In this document: piece by piece, positions 1 to 13,234 of the stretch
How positions within the stretch are numbered: position 1 is the stretch's first letter
Layout: every line of letters begins with the position of its first letter
Assembly (NCBI GenBank): GCA_017590115.1
Contig: JAGGNK010006471.1
Coordinates: forward strand, 693,137-757,136
DNA: 64,000 bases
Direction of reading: 5' to 3'
From: Montifringilla adamsi
Taxonomy: Eukaryota; Chordata; Aves; Passeriformes; Passeridae
Translations under genes and position numbers: made by a program
The notes under the pieces: generated by a model
What the model saw: only the letters and a program-made list of their open reading frames with translations
What the model was told of the DNA's origin: nothing
Databases searched by the model: none

Positions 1-392
1 GGAGTGGCTGAGGGCACTTGGTCTGTTCAGCCTGGACAAAAGGAGACTGAGAGGAGACCCCATTGGGGTCTGCAGCTTCCTCATTCGAAGGGGAAGAGGA
101 GGGGCAGACAATCTCTGGGGTGACCATTGACAGGACCCAAGGAAGTGGCCTAAAGTTCTGCTAGGGGAGGTTTAGGCTGGATATCAGGAAAAGATTTTTC
201 TCCCGGAGAGTGTTTGGGCACTGGAATAGGCTTTCCAAGGTAGTGGTCACTGCAGCAGCCTGACAGAGTTCAAGTAGGAAAACACCCTCAGGCACATTGT
301 GTGACTCTTGGGATGTCCTGTGCAGGGCCAGGAGTTGGACTTAATGATCCTGATGCATCCCTTCCAACTCAGCTTATTCTATGATTCTATGA
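1..392 (+). mobile_element. CR1 LINE, 3' end, cut by the window edge
   Basis: The block reads as the avian CR1 3' region in sense direction: CAGCCTGGA.AA.AGGAGACTGAG, a 'ggacttaatgatcctgatg' stretch, CTTCCAACTCA, then ATTCTATGATTCTATGA. The 3' terminus with its ATTCTATG units is intact. The 5' part lies outside the window. Confidence 0.9.
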
Positions 393-3339
393 ATAAAATG
401 AGTGTCATCCAGGGATCCAGACTGTCATCTGTATTAAGTGGAGCTCGTCCTTCCATCTGCAATTTATTGAGTTCAAGCTTTCTCTTGCATCTTCTCTGAT
501 ACATCAGTTTTGGTGGGTAAAGACAGAAGGGACATAAAAGGATGACTACTTGCACACACATGCTCCTCTGTGTATCGTGTGTGTAGTTAGTTTGTACAAA
601 TTAGTGGCTTTGTTTTCTAGGGTGCTTAGTAACAACAGCTGGATGAGAACTTTCAAGTGTCCAAAATCATTTGGAAATTAAGTCACTAATTTGTGTTGCT
701 AAGTATGATTTCAGGCCTTCTATTTTGAAATATTCACAGCTACTTTTAAATGCCACTGAAAGACAATAGTGTGACTATGTTTTAGCAGACAAAGTCACTT
801 TACTGTTCTCTTCAGTGTACTAGATCAGTGCAGAAAACAGCCCTCTGCCTTCAAAATGCACAGAAAAGGGGAGTCGGTCTCAGGCTCATGATTCAGATGT
901 TTGGCTTCAGATGTCAGTCTGTTCAGGATTTGATCAAGCCCATTGAAATGATGTTAGATCATCCAAGTAGTATCTGCTCATTCATGTCTTACAGGAGAAT
1001 TGGACTTTCATGCATTTAGCTGAATTGGCATCTGACCAAGGCACCTCTTTCATGGGTGAACCAGAAAGTGAGTTCTCTCAGAGCACTTAAGCTGAACTTT
1101 TTGCGTACAAATCACTTAGATTTACTTTCTTTCATAATTTACTACTTCTGGCATTCATGTGGGCCTGTGAAATCAAGTGTGTTAGGTTAATCTCACCCAA
1201 TTTATTTTTGTCTGGTTCTGCCCTGAACAAATGCTGACATTAGACAGAACAATAACACACAGTGCTGTGCCTCCAAGAGAGGGTAAACACAATCTGTGTA
1301 ATTAATTTATGAGGAATAATAATGGGAAGTTACCCAGTACCAGCGAAATCCAGGTCAGGACAATTTCAAGGTCCTGCAGTGTTCCAAGAGTACTGCAGAT
1401 ACTTGTGCACACAGTATTTATAAAGACCAATAATTTAAAGTTGCAGCATAATGCTCTTATTTACCTTATGTTACTTCATTGCAGGAGTAGACCCACTGAA
1501 AATCTTTCTGTCAAAGAGCAAGTGAAAACATCAGAACGTTGCCTTTTGTTGTCAAATTTTAAAAACTACTTAGCCTGTGGACTACATGTGTCTGCAGATT
1601 TAGTACTTAAAAGGAAATAATTTTAGATAGCAATGTTTTTCAGCTTTCTAATACAGCAACTCTAAAGGGATGCCTCTGAGGAATTCATAAAAGACAGTTA
1701 AGGACAGTGAAGGTATTGTCAATAGTGTTCTGTCTTTAGGAAAACATAAGCTGAAGAAAGCTTGACAGTTACAAAAAAAAAAACAAACCACAAAACAAAC
1801 AAACAAACAAACAACCAACCAAAAAAAAATAAAACTAGCACTTTTATTTGTATCCTTACCTGGTACAAAAATGATGGAAAATAAGAATGCATGAATTATA
1901 GGTGTGTGTGGGACAAACACAAATATGACCACTGCATTGTATATATTTGGTGACAAATGAATTCTCAGACTAAACAAATGCACATGGACAATGTATAAAA
2001 ATGTGTAACACCCTGTCAGATTCAGTTGCATTATCGTGACAATGAGACCTTCAGCGCCAGGCTCAGAGAGTTAACTGCAGAAAACCTCATTCAGTCCTTC
2101 CTCGGGCAAAATTCCATTTGCTCAGCAGGAGTTTGTCTGGGTAGAGTTTGGGATTTGACAGGCAATATTTATGAGTTGTACAGGAAAACTAGCTGAAATA
2201 GCAATCTTTCCAGCCCTTCCTAATGGACTAACAGGGTTTTTTTTTCAAGCATCTGGAGGATTTTCTATAATCCCTCCAAGTCCTTAATACCAGTTTTACA
2301 ATTATGTCTTCTAATAAATGATGGAAATTTCTTTCTTTACCACCTCAACCAGGTGCCTTAATGAGTTCTGCAGGGGAGTTCACACAAGTTTCAACAGGAG
2401 CTGGAATCACAACTACTGCTCTAGGTACAGAACAGCTGCTTACAGATGGTTTAAGGTGAAGAACCACTCCCAAAATCTGAGGAGACTAAATGCCCAGGGC
2501 AAGGTTATTCCAGGTAGAACACTGTCCCTATTCTTTCATATGCCTCAATATGCTTTGCCTGCTTGCCTGCCTGTCTCCTCGGTAAGGATGGGAAGGGGGT
2601 ATGGACACTTCATCTGCTGTTGGTGGGGCTGAGATGCTTGAATATGTGATCTGTACTGAAAACCTGTTTTAGAAATTATAGACTGAATAGGAGATTTTCT
2701 CTTGCATAGTTTTGCACTATCTACTACAAGGGACAGAAGACAGTTTCCTTCCTAGAATATGCTTGCATGTTTTCATGAGGTTGTTTTTCTTATTAAGGGG
2801 TTTAAAGATATTTAAGTCTAGAAGCGTATGTACAATTTTATTCTAGTTTGGAAAAAAAAGCTCTTTCTTCCTTTAGCATAAAAATCATAGTGTAATATTT
2901 TTAATACTCAGCCTTCAAATTGCTGAATATTTTCTCCATTTCTGTGGCTACTGTGATATATCACATCTTCTGAAGACATAATTTTTTTCTCAATTAAATA
3001 TTTGCTTTTATATGGACAAACTGAACCATGGTCTGATATATAGTCTATGGTTCAGGTACTTTGTATTTAGAAGTACAAAACAACAGTAGAGAAGAGAATG
3101 CTTAATGCAGTTAATTTCTGTACTGCTTTATTAAAAAAAATATTATTGTGATATAAAATACCACTGTTTATTTGGAACAACTGACAATCCAGTGCAAGAC
3201 ATACTACTGCCCTGTAGGAATGTGCTCCCTAATGACAGAGTGGCAAAACTAACCTTTGTCCCCCAAAAAAGGAAAGAAGCCCAGAAGCTTCTCTCAACTC
3301 TTAGGTGAAAAGCCACCTTATAGGGCCTCAGGGACTTCA
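393..3339. other. Gene-free stretch
   Basis: It is AT-rich with only short ORFs. A CAAA-type A-rich repeat lies at 1771-1834. I see no recognisable exon or transposon. Confidence 0.7.
1771..1834. repeat. A-rich (CAAA)n repeat
   Basis: Poly-A interleaved with CAAA and CCAA units; low complexity. Confidence 0.9.
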
Positions 3340-3650
3340 CCAAACACTAGAGAACATCTAACTGGATAGAAGCCAAAAAGTCCCGCCTGATCAATCAAGT
3401 AGAAAAGAACAGAACAAAGGAGAAGAGGCGCTTTTGTGTGAAGTGTTTCTACCAGGGGCAGACCTCTGTACCTGGCTCGAGTTTTTCTATTTGTTATTTT
3501 ACCTTTTATTAAACCTTTTTTGTTTCTAACACTGCAGCAGAAGACATCCTGCTTATTTTATGCCCCCAAAGTACTAGCTGAGCTATCCTTGGGTGTATAA
3601 AGTGTTTTTCTATGGCTTATGAGAACTGGCCCGGGACAAACAACTTAATA
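3340..3650 (+). mobile_element. Probable endogenous-retrovirus LTR, 3' part
   Basis: The stretch contains GTACCTGGCTCGAGTTTTTC, a polyadenylation-type TTATTAAACC, then TTTCTAACACTGCAGCAGAAG. This order resembles the R-U5 end of songbird ERV LTRs as I remember them. Its 5' limit is unclear, possibly as far back as about 3145, and CCCGGGACAAACA near 3642 may be its 3' end. No internal retroviral region is seen. Confidence 0.5.
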
Positions 3651-4981
3651 CTGCCCATGTGGCAGTAGGAAGAATGGTGTAGGCAGGTATCTTTTCCAAC
3701 ATCTGTTTGGCATAGAGCTTGGGGCTTCTGTCTGGCTTGATGAAGAGACTGGGTGTTCTTACCTGACTGTTACAAACTGTATCAGCTTGCTGGTAAAAGA
3801 TGCTTTCTCTCCTGTAAAGCTTAGCTTTTTATAATAGGTATACACATTCGTCTTCTATATAATAAATATATAATCTATTATACAATGGACATACAGACAG
3901 AGGTGTATTAAAATTCCTTGTAAACTTGCCTTGGTGAGGCCTTTATTTTATGGACAATAATGGGAGATGTCATAACAGCAAAAACTTTCTGCATTTTTGT
4001 TCCAATCAATGGTCCTGTGGCAGGAGGTTACACAATTTTTACAAAACACAGAAGAACAGGAGATAGCCAAGAGTTGTGTCAAAGTTGTGGCCACAACAAA
4101 GTCCACAAGAAGTCAGAGAGCACAGGGAGCACAATATACTGGTTCACCATCAAGTTTGTCACCACTTGATGCAGCTTCCCAGGGGAATGCACCCCACATC
4201 TCCAAGACAGAATGCCTGTTTTCCAGATATGTACCTGGCAGCAAAATATTTTCAAGGTTTTCCTTGCGCTATTTTCTCTGGGGGAAAGGAGAGGAGAAAG
4301 ACAAAATATTAGTACTGCTTGTTCTTCTGGTAATAATATTGTGAGGAATCAATTCATTTACAGGCCTGCTTTTCTCTGACTCCCTGGCAACGCAGAGTAT
4401 TAGTATTAGGGTGATAACTTACAAGAAGTCCTGGAACAAGGATTGGTCCATTTAGTGCATTTTGCTGCTTTTATATTACTCTTTTTTCTTCACACTTTTA
4501 TCTGGATATTTTGGGAGAAAATTAAGGGACCTTTGCCTGTACTCTATGGCTGTTTTACTAAGGGAGTAATTTTTACAGCTATATACTATGAGTTCATGCT
4601 TTCTATCTGAAGGATCCTCAGGAAATTTCTCGCTTTGATCCTGTTTGAACAATTAACTTGTACTGTGCTATTCTCTTTATCTGACATTCCCCATCTCTCA
4701 AGCATGTCTGGGAAATCAGTGTGATAGAGACCAGTGATTGCACCATACATTAATTTGGGAATGTGAGGAGTATCTCAGAGATGAAAGAACAGATCCGTGA
4801 CCCCCATACTTAGATTCTGTACTTCTGCTTTACTCCCAGTGAACTGCTGCAGTACGATGGCAGTGCAATCACATGGTGGTGCAATCTTGCATAGTGGCTT
4901 CTGAGCTGCTACACTTTTGGAAAGAGCTTTTTTCTTTTTGATCTTCTCCTTGTATCTTACTCAACTTTGATTCTGAGATTC
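3651..4981. other. Gene-free stretch between two LTRs
   Basis: No gene or transposon is recognised. A 115-codon ORF at 3997-4344 has no recognisable domain and looks like chance. Confidence 0.6.
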
Positions 4982-5513
4982 TGTGATGGTTTTGGCTGCT
5001 ATAGAGTTAGTTTTCTTCCCAGTGGCAGGCATGGGGTTGCCACTTCACACTTCTACTGAACACAGAGTTGATAATTCAGAGATATTTTTGTTATTGCTGA
5101 GCAGGGCTTGCACAGAGCCAAGGCTTTTCACACCACCTCACTGGGGAAAGGGCTGGGAGTGCCTGGGAAGCTGGGAAAAGACACAGCCAGGACAGGTGAC
5201 CCTAGCTGACCAAAGGGATATTCCAGACCTGAGGGGACGGATGTTTGGAGTGATGGGGCTTGTCTTCTGAAGTGACATTAATATGATGGGGCCCTGCTTT
5301 CCTGGGAATGGCTGAAACACCTGCCCAGCCACAGGAAGCAGTGAATTCCTTGGGTTTTTTTGCTTGTATGTGCGACTTTTGCTTTCCTTTTAAAGTGTCT
5401 GCATCTCAACCAATGGGTTTTGTAGCTTTTGCCTTTCTGATGTTCTTTCCAGTCCTGCTCACGGAGGAGCATTTCCATGGGTCTTGGCTCCTGGCTGGGG
5501 TTAAATCACAACA
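4982..5513 (+). mobile_element. Solo LTR of a songbird-type endogenous retrovirus
   Basis: It starts TGTGATGGTTTTGGCTGCTA and ends GGGGTTAAATCACAACA, the TG...CA ends of an LTR. Diagnostic inner blocks are CAGTGGCAGGCATGGGG, GTTGATAATTCAGAGATATT followed by TTATTGCTGAGCAG, CTGACCAAAGGGATATTCCA, TGGCTGAA.CACCTGCC, and TTAAAGTGTCTGCATCTCAACC in place of a polyadenylation block. I recognise these from LTRs common in songbird genomes but cannot name the subfamily. About 40 bases normally found after ATTCCAGACC, around the TATA box, seem to be missing. No gag, pol or env sequence is attached. The flanking 5 bases (GATTC and AAAGA) do not form a clear target-site duplication. Confidence 0.85.
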
Positions 5514-7089
5514 AAAGAAATCTGAGAGGGGAAAAAACCTCCATATGGTTGTCACTAGAAATGTGATTCATTATTTGCAGTTGTGTTCTTAGACATCTGC
5601 ATTAGGGCAGGACTCAACACAAGACTTTCTACCATCATCTGAATTTCCTGAATGCAATTATCCTCTCTGCAAAACTGAATCAAAATTGTTGCCTAAGGCT
5701 GTATCCTGTCACACCTAGGATTCCCGTAGAAAATATCCAATTCCCTTTGGACCTCATAAGTCCAGTTGCTGATAAACAAATATTTAGCAGTAATGGACAG
5801 TCTTGTTGACAATATCAGTAGTAATACAGAGAAAAGTGATCACCTGGGAATGCTTTGGCTAAATAAGAGCTGAAGTTCATTGCTGCCTGGGGAATTGTTT
5901 CTTCCTGGTGATTTAGAGATACACTGCTTCTCCTTAGGGAATGGGTGGCAGACATCACATTTCACAGTCACTGCATTTACCTGTCTTCAAGATATTTAGG
6001 CTAGCTCTGCCCCCTAGTCCTGTTAATTTACACCAAGCTGAGACCATCATGGTCCTGTCACTCCATTTTCTTGAACACCATGAACTTTTTGATTACTGAG
6101 GCTCTATCTGAACCACTGTCTGAACTGATCTGTTCTGACCTGTTTTCCAACTAACCAAAGCATGAAGTCCCTTCTACAAGTATCTTTATTAGCTCAAGCT
6201 ATAGATAAAAAGCTTTGTTTAGAATGCACGACTTCTGATAAACCTAGCTTTCTGACCTGCTCAGAGGGACTCAAGAATTTTTTTTTCTTCAGCAAAATAG
6301 AGGCAAGCATTCATACCTTCACTATTTCTCACTAGTCTTGTGCTGCTGAAAGCCACATTTTTCTTACTATCCAAACAGGAGAAACCCTCCATTGTTATGG
6401 TACCACAAACTAACATTAAATATTACTGTTCCACAGAAGTTCAAACACTGATTTTCCTGGGATGTCATTTAATAGAGGGAAGGAAGAAAAGAAATAGCAG
6501 AATTTATGCAAGAATGTAGATGTCAGTGATTGTGTGCCACTGTATGATGGAAGATTGGCAAAAATATACTCCAAATGGTCTCTTCTTCCCTTGATTGTGT
6601 TTCCAGTAACAATGAAATGATCCAGAACTCCCTTACAGATGATCTCATTGGGAGCTTCTTTTACACAAGGTTACAAAATTAGCTTCAAAAGGAGAATGTA
6701 AGGGATGTTCTTATGGATGTGTGGAGTTGCTCATAAATTCTTTACTGAGATTCATGATTAAAAAAGTGCGACATACAAAGTAATGAACGACTGAAACTGA
6801 GTAAGAAAAAGCTGGCAGTTCTGCAGTGCATGAAAATTTAAAGCCTAATGGGGTGTCCTCCGCAAGGATTCATGACAGCCACACTGGATTCAAGGCTCTG
6901 TTGCTTAAGCTGACATTCTGCTCTGGCAGCAACCCTACTGCAATCTGTAACTCTTTGTTGAGAAACTGTTTCCCACTAAATATTGGATCAGGCAGTACTA
7001 TGTCAGTATTGCAGATAAGAGCATGTACTGGCAATATAATTTACAGACCACTGATCCCTTTCTTCTCAGATTCATTTTGTGGACTGTGA

Positions 7090-7197
7090 CGAAAAAAAAC
7101 CAAAAAAAAAACCAACCAAAACCCCTGAAAAACAAAACAAAACAAAATTCAAAACAAACAAAAAAATTAAAAAAAAGGCCCACAAACAAAAAACCCT
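7090..7197. repeat. A-rich (CAAA)n repeat
   Basis: Runs of A interrupted by CC and C; strongly strand-biased and low complexity. Confidence 0.9.
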
Positions 7198-8807
7198 CAA
7201 CCTCACTGGACTAGTTCAAGCAAGAATTGGTGTTGCAGTCCTGGTTCTGCCTATTCACATAGTGACCGTATGGGGCCATGTACATTAAGCTACAGAATTA
7301 GGAATTTGACATAGACAAAAATCAAATATAGCTCATGGACAATAGTCTTTGGAAGTTATAAGCGCTCTTGGTACCTCCTGCTTGTTATAACGGTGAAATA
7401 AAAGTAAGAAACAAGGGCTCAGCAGCAGAGAACAACTCTGACAACCTCTTACTTGCAGCAAGAATTGGTAAAGCACAATAAGATGAATACCCAGCACAAT
7501 TGTTGCATATAGAATAGAAAATTACATACTTGTATCTACTGGAAGATAAGTTCAACAGTAAATGTGTGTTCATTTGACACTCTTACAAAGAAATAGTCTC
7601 TCCACGACAGAGAAGCTTTGAACAGTCTAGTGTAATGTAGTTCTTACACTAAGGTATGAGAATATCTCTGAACCTTACATTCTACATTCTACATTACTAC
7701 TTAAGGCTCTAATCTAGGTCTAACAAGATCAAAAGCATTTTCGTCTCTGTCATATTGCTCATCTTTAGGACTTTTCATTGCAACCAGAACACAATTTTTT
7801 CAGTTAAAACCACTGTCTGAAATTTGCAGATGGTTTCATACTACTGGAAATCATCAAAGTGTCCCTGAAGACACCTAGAAGTCTTCTAACTGGGTGGAAG
7901 CCACCTTTGGGTGTTTTCTTAGGCACCTGTATATTTCAGTAAAGGTGGGAAAGGCTTTACTTAGATACACTTCTGTGTTAGAAAGAATCTCAGTGTATTT
8001 AGAGGTCATAGCGTGAGTATGATTTTTGCCTAAAGAACCAAGAGTGCAGGGAGGAGAGCAAATAAAGTGAGGTTTTTTTCTCAGTGCTGCAGCTGGTATG
8101 CATCACCCATACAATGTGGTGTAACTCACACTGGGCCCCCAAACAGAAAGACTGAGAGTGCTGTTATGAACTCCCTGTCAGCCACCCCACCCTGCCAAAA
8201 GACAGTACGAGGTGGATGCCACAGACAATGTGATCCTGTGTTTGCAGGACTTTGAGGGCATAATTCCAGTGAGAGAATTAACACTCAGCTAAAGTTTCAG
8301 GTGAAAAAAGCTTTTCCAATAGCAATTTTGGATGCCAGAATCTCTGCAATTGCTCTTTAGAAAAAGACAGACAGGACCTCACCTCCTTGAGGCTCTCTCA
8401 GGGTGTGCCGATCTGTATGTGGAGTTTCAGGGCTAGCATTTCTTGCTGCAGAGGCGAAAGATACTGCTGCTTCCAGGCCAGAGAGGGAAGTCTCCATCAA
8501 GCTGCTTGCTTGCTGAGGTAGTCTAGCCCTTTTTGTCCTTTTTTGTGATTGAAGTTATGAATCCAGTTGTTTCTTTTGCACAAGCAAATAAGGTGTAAAA
8601 ACGTGGCGGCAAACACTGTTGTGCTGTATTCATTTGACCTACTGTGCCCCCCTTTACGAAAAGGTCAGTGAAATATGGCTTGTGCCCTTTCTGGAAATCA
8701 AATACACAGAAATTTTTGTAGCAGAGAGAGAACAGATTGAAAGAGAAGAATGCTGCTTGACCAGCCTTTGACACCCTCCTTTCCTCGGTCATCTGTTCTC
8801 TGTCTCT

Positions 8808-8855
8808 CCCTACACTCCCATATTCAAGATTCCCTACACTCCCATATTCAAGATT
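8808..8855. repeat. 24-base perfect tandem duplication
   Basis: CCCTACACTCCCATATTCAA plus GATT occurs twice in direct succession, followed by a partial third start (CCCTACA, 8856-8862). The unit is a multiple of three, so it yields a doubled octapeptide in a minus-strand ORF that is otherwise unremarkable. Confidence 0.95.
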
Positions 8856-9009
8856 CCCTACATGTTTAATGTCAGCTTTGATGCTAGTGCCTTTCAATAA
8901 TATTAGACAACATGCAGTCAGACCTGACTGATGGTGAAATTCCATTATTAGGGGTACAGGGTACTGAGGGTACACTACAGAACAGCACTTCTCTGAGTTA
9001 CATTTTTCC

Positions 9010-9530
9010 CCTCTGCATCCAGCTCTGCAGTTCCTGGTACAAGGAAGAGACAGATCTGTGCGAGTGGCTCCAGAGGAGGGACGAACAGGTCATCAGAGGT
9101 CTGAAATAACTCTGCTATGAACACAGGCGGAGACAGTGGGTTGTTCAACCTGAGAAGGGAATGCTCCAGAAAGACACTAATGTGCCCTTTGGAAACATTG
9201 AGGAGCATATAAGAAAGACAGAAAATGTTTTATCAGGGTGTCTAGGGATAGGACAAGGGGTAATGGTTTTAATCTAAAAGAGGCTTTTAATCTAAAAGAA
9301 ACTTACTTTAGATATAAGTATGAAATTCTTTTGTGAGGTTGATGAGGCACCGGCAGAGGTTGCCCAGAGAAGCTGTGGATGGATGCCTCATCCCTGGGAA
9401 GTGTAAAGCAAGGCCGAATGGGCTATTAAGCCACCTGTTCTGGACAAAGGTGTCCCTGCCCATGAAAGGGGGATTAGAGTAGATAAACTTTAGAGGTCTC
9501 TTCCAACACAAACTATTCTCTTACTCTATG
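9010..9530 (+). mobile_element. CR1 LINE fragment with 3' end
   Basis: It shows the CR1 3' region in order: GTGGCTCCAGAGGAGGG, GAAGACAGGCTGAGAG-like sequence, TTGTTCAACCTGAGAAGG, the GGTTGCCCAGAGAAGCTGTGG block, TCTCTTCCAACACAAACTAT and the TTACTCTATG tail. An internal direct repeat of TTTTAATCTAAAAGA is also present near 9270-9300. The copy is old and 5'-truncated. Confidence 0.85.
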
Positions 9531-12500
9531 GCAGAAATACATGAAATAAACTAATGTATAAATTATATTCTTGTGCCTTTAGAGTAGTTTAATAAGAAAA
9601 AGTACATTTTCATTCTTAGGACTCTCTTTGCATTGTACTAAGGCAAAGCATTCACTGCACCATTTTTTTTCACACAAATCTGAAGGTGGTTTCATTCTAT
9701 TGGTATAATTCCTTTTGGGAACACTAAGACCCTGTTGGTTTCATCTCTGGCTGATTCTGCTAACACAATAGAGAAAAAAGATCTCTATTATTTTAATTTC
9801 TTCCTATTAGAGTTATTTTAGATCTTCTTGAAATGATAAATCAGTCTGAATTTTAATACACATTATTATGTGGTCAATTGTTAAGGAGATTCAAATCTGA
9901 CAGAGACACTCAAATCTCTTCCTAGAGCGAAAGACTAAAGAATAAAGTATTTCACTTTCTAAAGTAAAGCTAGTTTGTGGTTAATTACTTGGTCTACAAT
10001 AACACTACTGATTAGATCTTACTACTCAGGAACATGTTTTATAATTTTTGGTTTTAAGGATACTTAATTTTCCCCCATGAAAAACTAGCTTAGTGAACCA
10101 GGAACTCAATCTTCATCTTTCTCAGGGAATGTTTTCAATTTCTCTATGAACATTGAAAATAAAATGGTACCCCATAACAAACCACAACAGTGAACATAAT
10201 GACCCAGGAGAAACTGGGAGTGCTTGTGATTCCACTCCTGAAGCCCAGTCAAATCCACCAACGATCACTCGATATTTTACTCTGTTTTAATGTTTTATTC
10301 ATCGTTCTGTGATTCTTCCCTTTGCCAGTTCTCCCTTCCTTCATAAATACTGTGCTGAAAGGCCAAACTGCTACTAATGCTGCAGACAAAAATCCATACA
10401 AACACAAAAAGACCTGTCACAGCAGATTTCAAATAGCAACTTTAAAAAATCCTGCAGGAAGTCCATTATGTAAGGACCAAATTCCACATTTTAGATGCAA
10501 CCTTCATGCTCTTAAGTCAGAGTGAGATAAATTATCACATTCTGTGTAGCAGCATGATTTTGTCTCCCAATCTGATAGCAGTGTACATCAAAGTACATTG
10601 TATAACAAGGCTGCCAATGAATTGGAATGAGGACAAACTGCCATGCTTTATTAACATTGCTGCTGAAACCAAAATAGAAGTATAAAAGCCAGATTCCACC
10701 CCGAGTGCTTAGTTTACCTCACAAGTAACACACCAGAAGGGTTTATCAACCTATGGGTTCAATGGAGGAATATTTAAACTTCAGTTCATTCTTCTCCAGG
10801 GAATATTGCAGCGGAAGCATGAGGAGATAACAGGATGGGAAGGTGTATTTTGGCTTTCCCATAGACCATGGTGTTCCTGTGGGGGGGTGGCTGGAGGCTG
10901 CAGATGGCTTTTGTGGCTGTTGGCCTTTAGGCAGCAATTTTCTTATGTGTGTTTTTCATGTACTTTATTTACTCCAATTGGGCTGAGACAGAACTTGGAT
11001 TGCAGGTGAGAATGCCATACATACCACTTCCAGTGTGTGACATCTGTGGTATTGCAGCACACTCTGGAACTATGTTTGCCACAGCTCTTGGCAGCCCTCA
11101 GACTGGGTACAGGCAGCTACAGCTATGTTCATATGTGTAAGATAAAGTTTACCATAAAAATCCAAACATGCTACAGGGGCAGCTGCAGCTAAATACTGAA
11201 CAAAACCGGTTTCTGCTTTCAACTGCATCTGCACAGCACTTGCTCTCTTTCCCAGGATTTGTCAGGCTGTGCCTGGAACCAGCACCTGACCCCAAGATTT
11301 GTCCTGTGGAAGTTTTGCAGGTCTCCACCTTAGGGCAGAAACAGATACTATTTCGGTTACTAGTTAGTTACAATCCAGTGGCGTCCATACCAAGGATGGT
11401 TGTGCTACTTCAGCTGGCAAAAGCAGGACATGCGTTTTTACAGTTTTCACGGCTGAGTTTACAACTGAAAATTGTTTTGTCAAGCTAAGCACAACACAGG
11501 CATAGATGAGAAACTGTAAAAAGTTGACTAAAGTAAGAAATAATTCTCCAAAAAACTACTTTAGATACTTTGTGTTCATGTTCAGGATTGTCAGCAAAAA
11601 TACACAGGTGGGCCAAATTCTTGTCCCACCGAAATAAACTCCTAGTATGCTAATAAAAAAGGACCTGTGATTTTTATCAAGACAACTTTACCAATATTTA
11701 CTTGACCAGAGAAATTTTCAAGGCATGCAACACTCTTCCTTCATGAAGTCACTTAGCATAGCAGCTGTTTTAGTGATTCTTTCTAGATAGGGTCTGGCAA
11801 GATGAAAGCAGCAGAAAATGCATCAAGAAGAATAATAACAGCAAATGTACAACCTCATGCCAGAAAATCTACACAAAGAAGATGCTAGCTTGAAAATTCT
11901 TTGCAAACATTACAAAACTTCGTCCAATGAGGCAAGGGACATGAAACAAAAATGATTCTTCAGAAGTAAAAGTTATCACCTTTTTATAAGCAGAAGTATT
12001 AAAGCAGAGTGGTTGTTCATTTTGGTGGTTTTAAAAAACATTTGTAAAGCTTTGAAAACATTGAGGTTTTTTGAGAATTATGACAGCGAACTGAAGAAAA
12101 ATAAAAGTTCTACTGTGTTGCTGTAGACCTCTGCAGTGTGTTTGATTTCCCTGATTTATAATAAAAAGAAAATTAAAAAGATCTTGTGTTTCCTTTTAAA
12201 ATATGCAAACTATTTGTCTTTTTGTATCTTTTCTGCAAATGTAATTTCCTCATTAAAGAGTGCAATGATTGCAATTTCTGCAACCTTACTGTGCAATCAA
12301 ATGTATAATAGTGGTGGCTGTTATTTTTCATGGAGATCAGCAGTTATTACAATTCACATTTCATGTCACATGAAACAAATATATATTTATTAATTTATGT
12401 TAAACACAAATACTCTCTGGCACTCCTTTATCAGTCCAGTTGAGAATTATGTACTCCTAATATTCTGAAGCAAATGCTCCAATCCAGTTTGGATCCAGCA

Positions 12501-13234
12501 ATTCCAGTGCAGAGTGACATCAGGATCAGAGCACAGGCAGCATCAGCCATGGGCAGCTCTCATGAGAGAAGGCTGCATGTCTGTGAGCTTCATGAGAGAA
12601 GTAGCTGACAGCAGATGTTGGACATCTGGACATCATTTCTGTTTAGAAAAACAATAAACTTTCTGGAGCATCTCTCTGTAAAATAGACATCATTCTTCTG
12701 GTATTTGAATTGTGTCTCTTCATCTGCACTTTTCACCAAAGAGTATCCTGAATAGTTGTTTGCCTCAGAAACAGAACTGATGCTAAGCATTAAGCACAAA
12801 AATCATTTTCAAGCAGTGAGTTTCCTCCTTTATTGAACACAGATGGTAATTTTCCTAGGGGCAATACTAACACTGAGATAAAATACTCACTCATATACAA
12901 TCTCTTCTGCATTATATCAATTATTGGGATTCATCAGCAGTCTGGCCTCCTGATGGAAAATATTAAGCTCTTACAAGTAATGCTTCAGCTTAGGCACTTG
13001 ATGTCTCAGGAAGATATTTTGTTCTCCCAAGAGCATTTAAACAAAGGAAACTCAAGGAGTTTAAGCAGGAGCCTAGCAACAGTACCCTCATATATGCTAC
13101 TGCTCTCATTAAGCTTGTCTTGGGCTTAATTGCTAACCCAAATAACACTGGGGTTTAGACAATTAAAGCATTTTCAAACAGCTACAAGTAATTAATTTGG
13201 CTGCATGAGAGTGACTTGTATCATGTGGACACTT
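9531..13234. other. Gene-free stretch
   Basis: It is AT-rich. ORFs such as 11168-11488 (106 codons) show no recognisable domain. I see no repeat. Confidence 0.6.

Larger units (their letters stand above)
5514..9009. other. Gene-free stretch
   Basis: It contains an A-rich CAAA repeat (7090-7197) and a 24-base tandem duplication (8808-8855). No gene or mobile element is recognised otherwise. Confidence 0.65.

Noticed and set aside
11168..11488. 106-codon ORF
   Set aside because: No recognisable domain, no Kozak or splice support, and the length is within chance for 64 kb.
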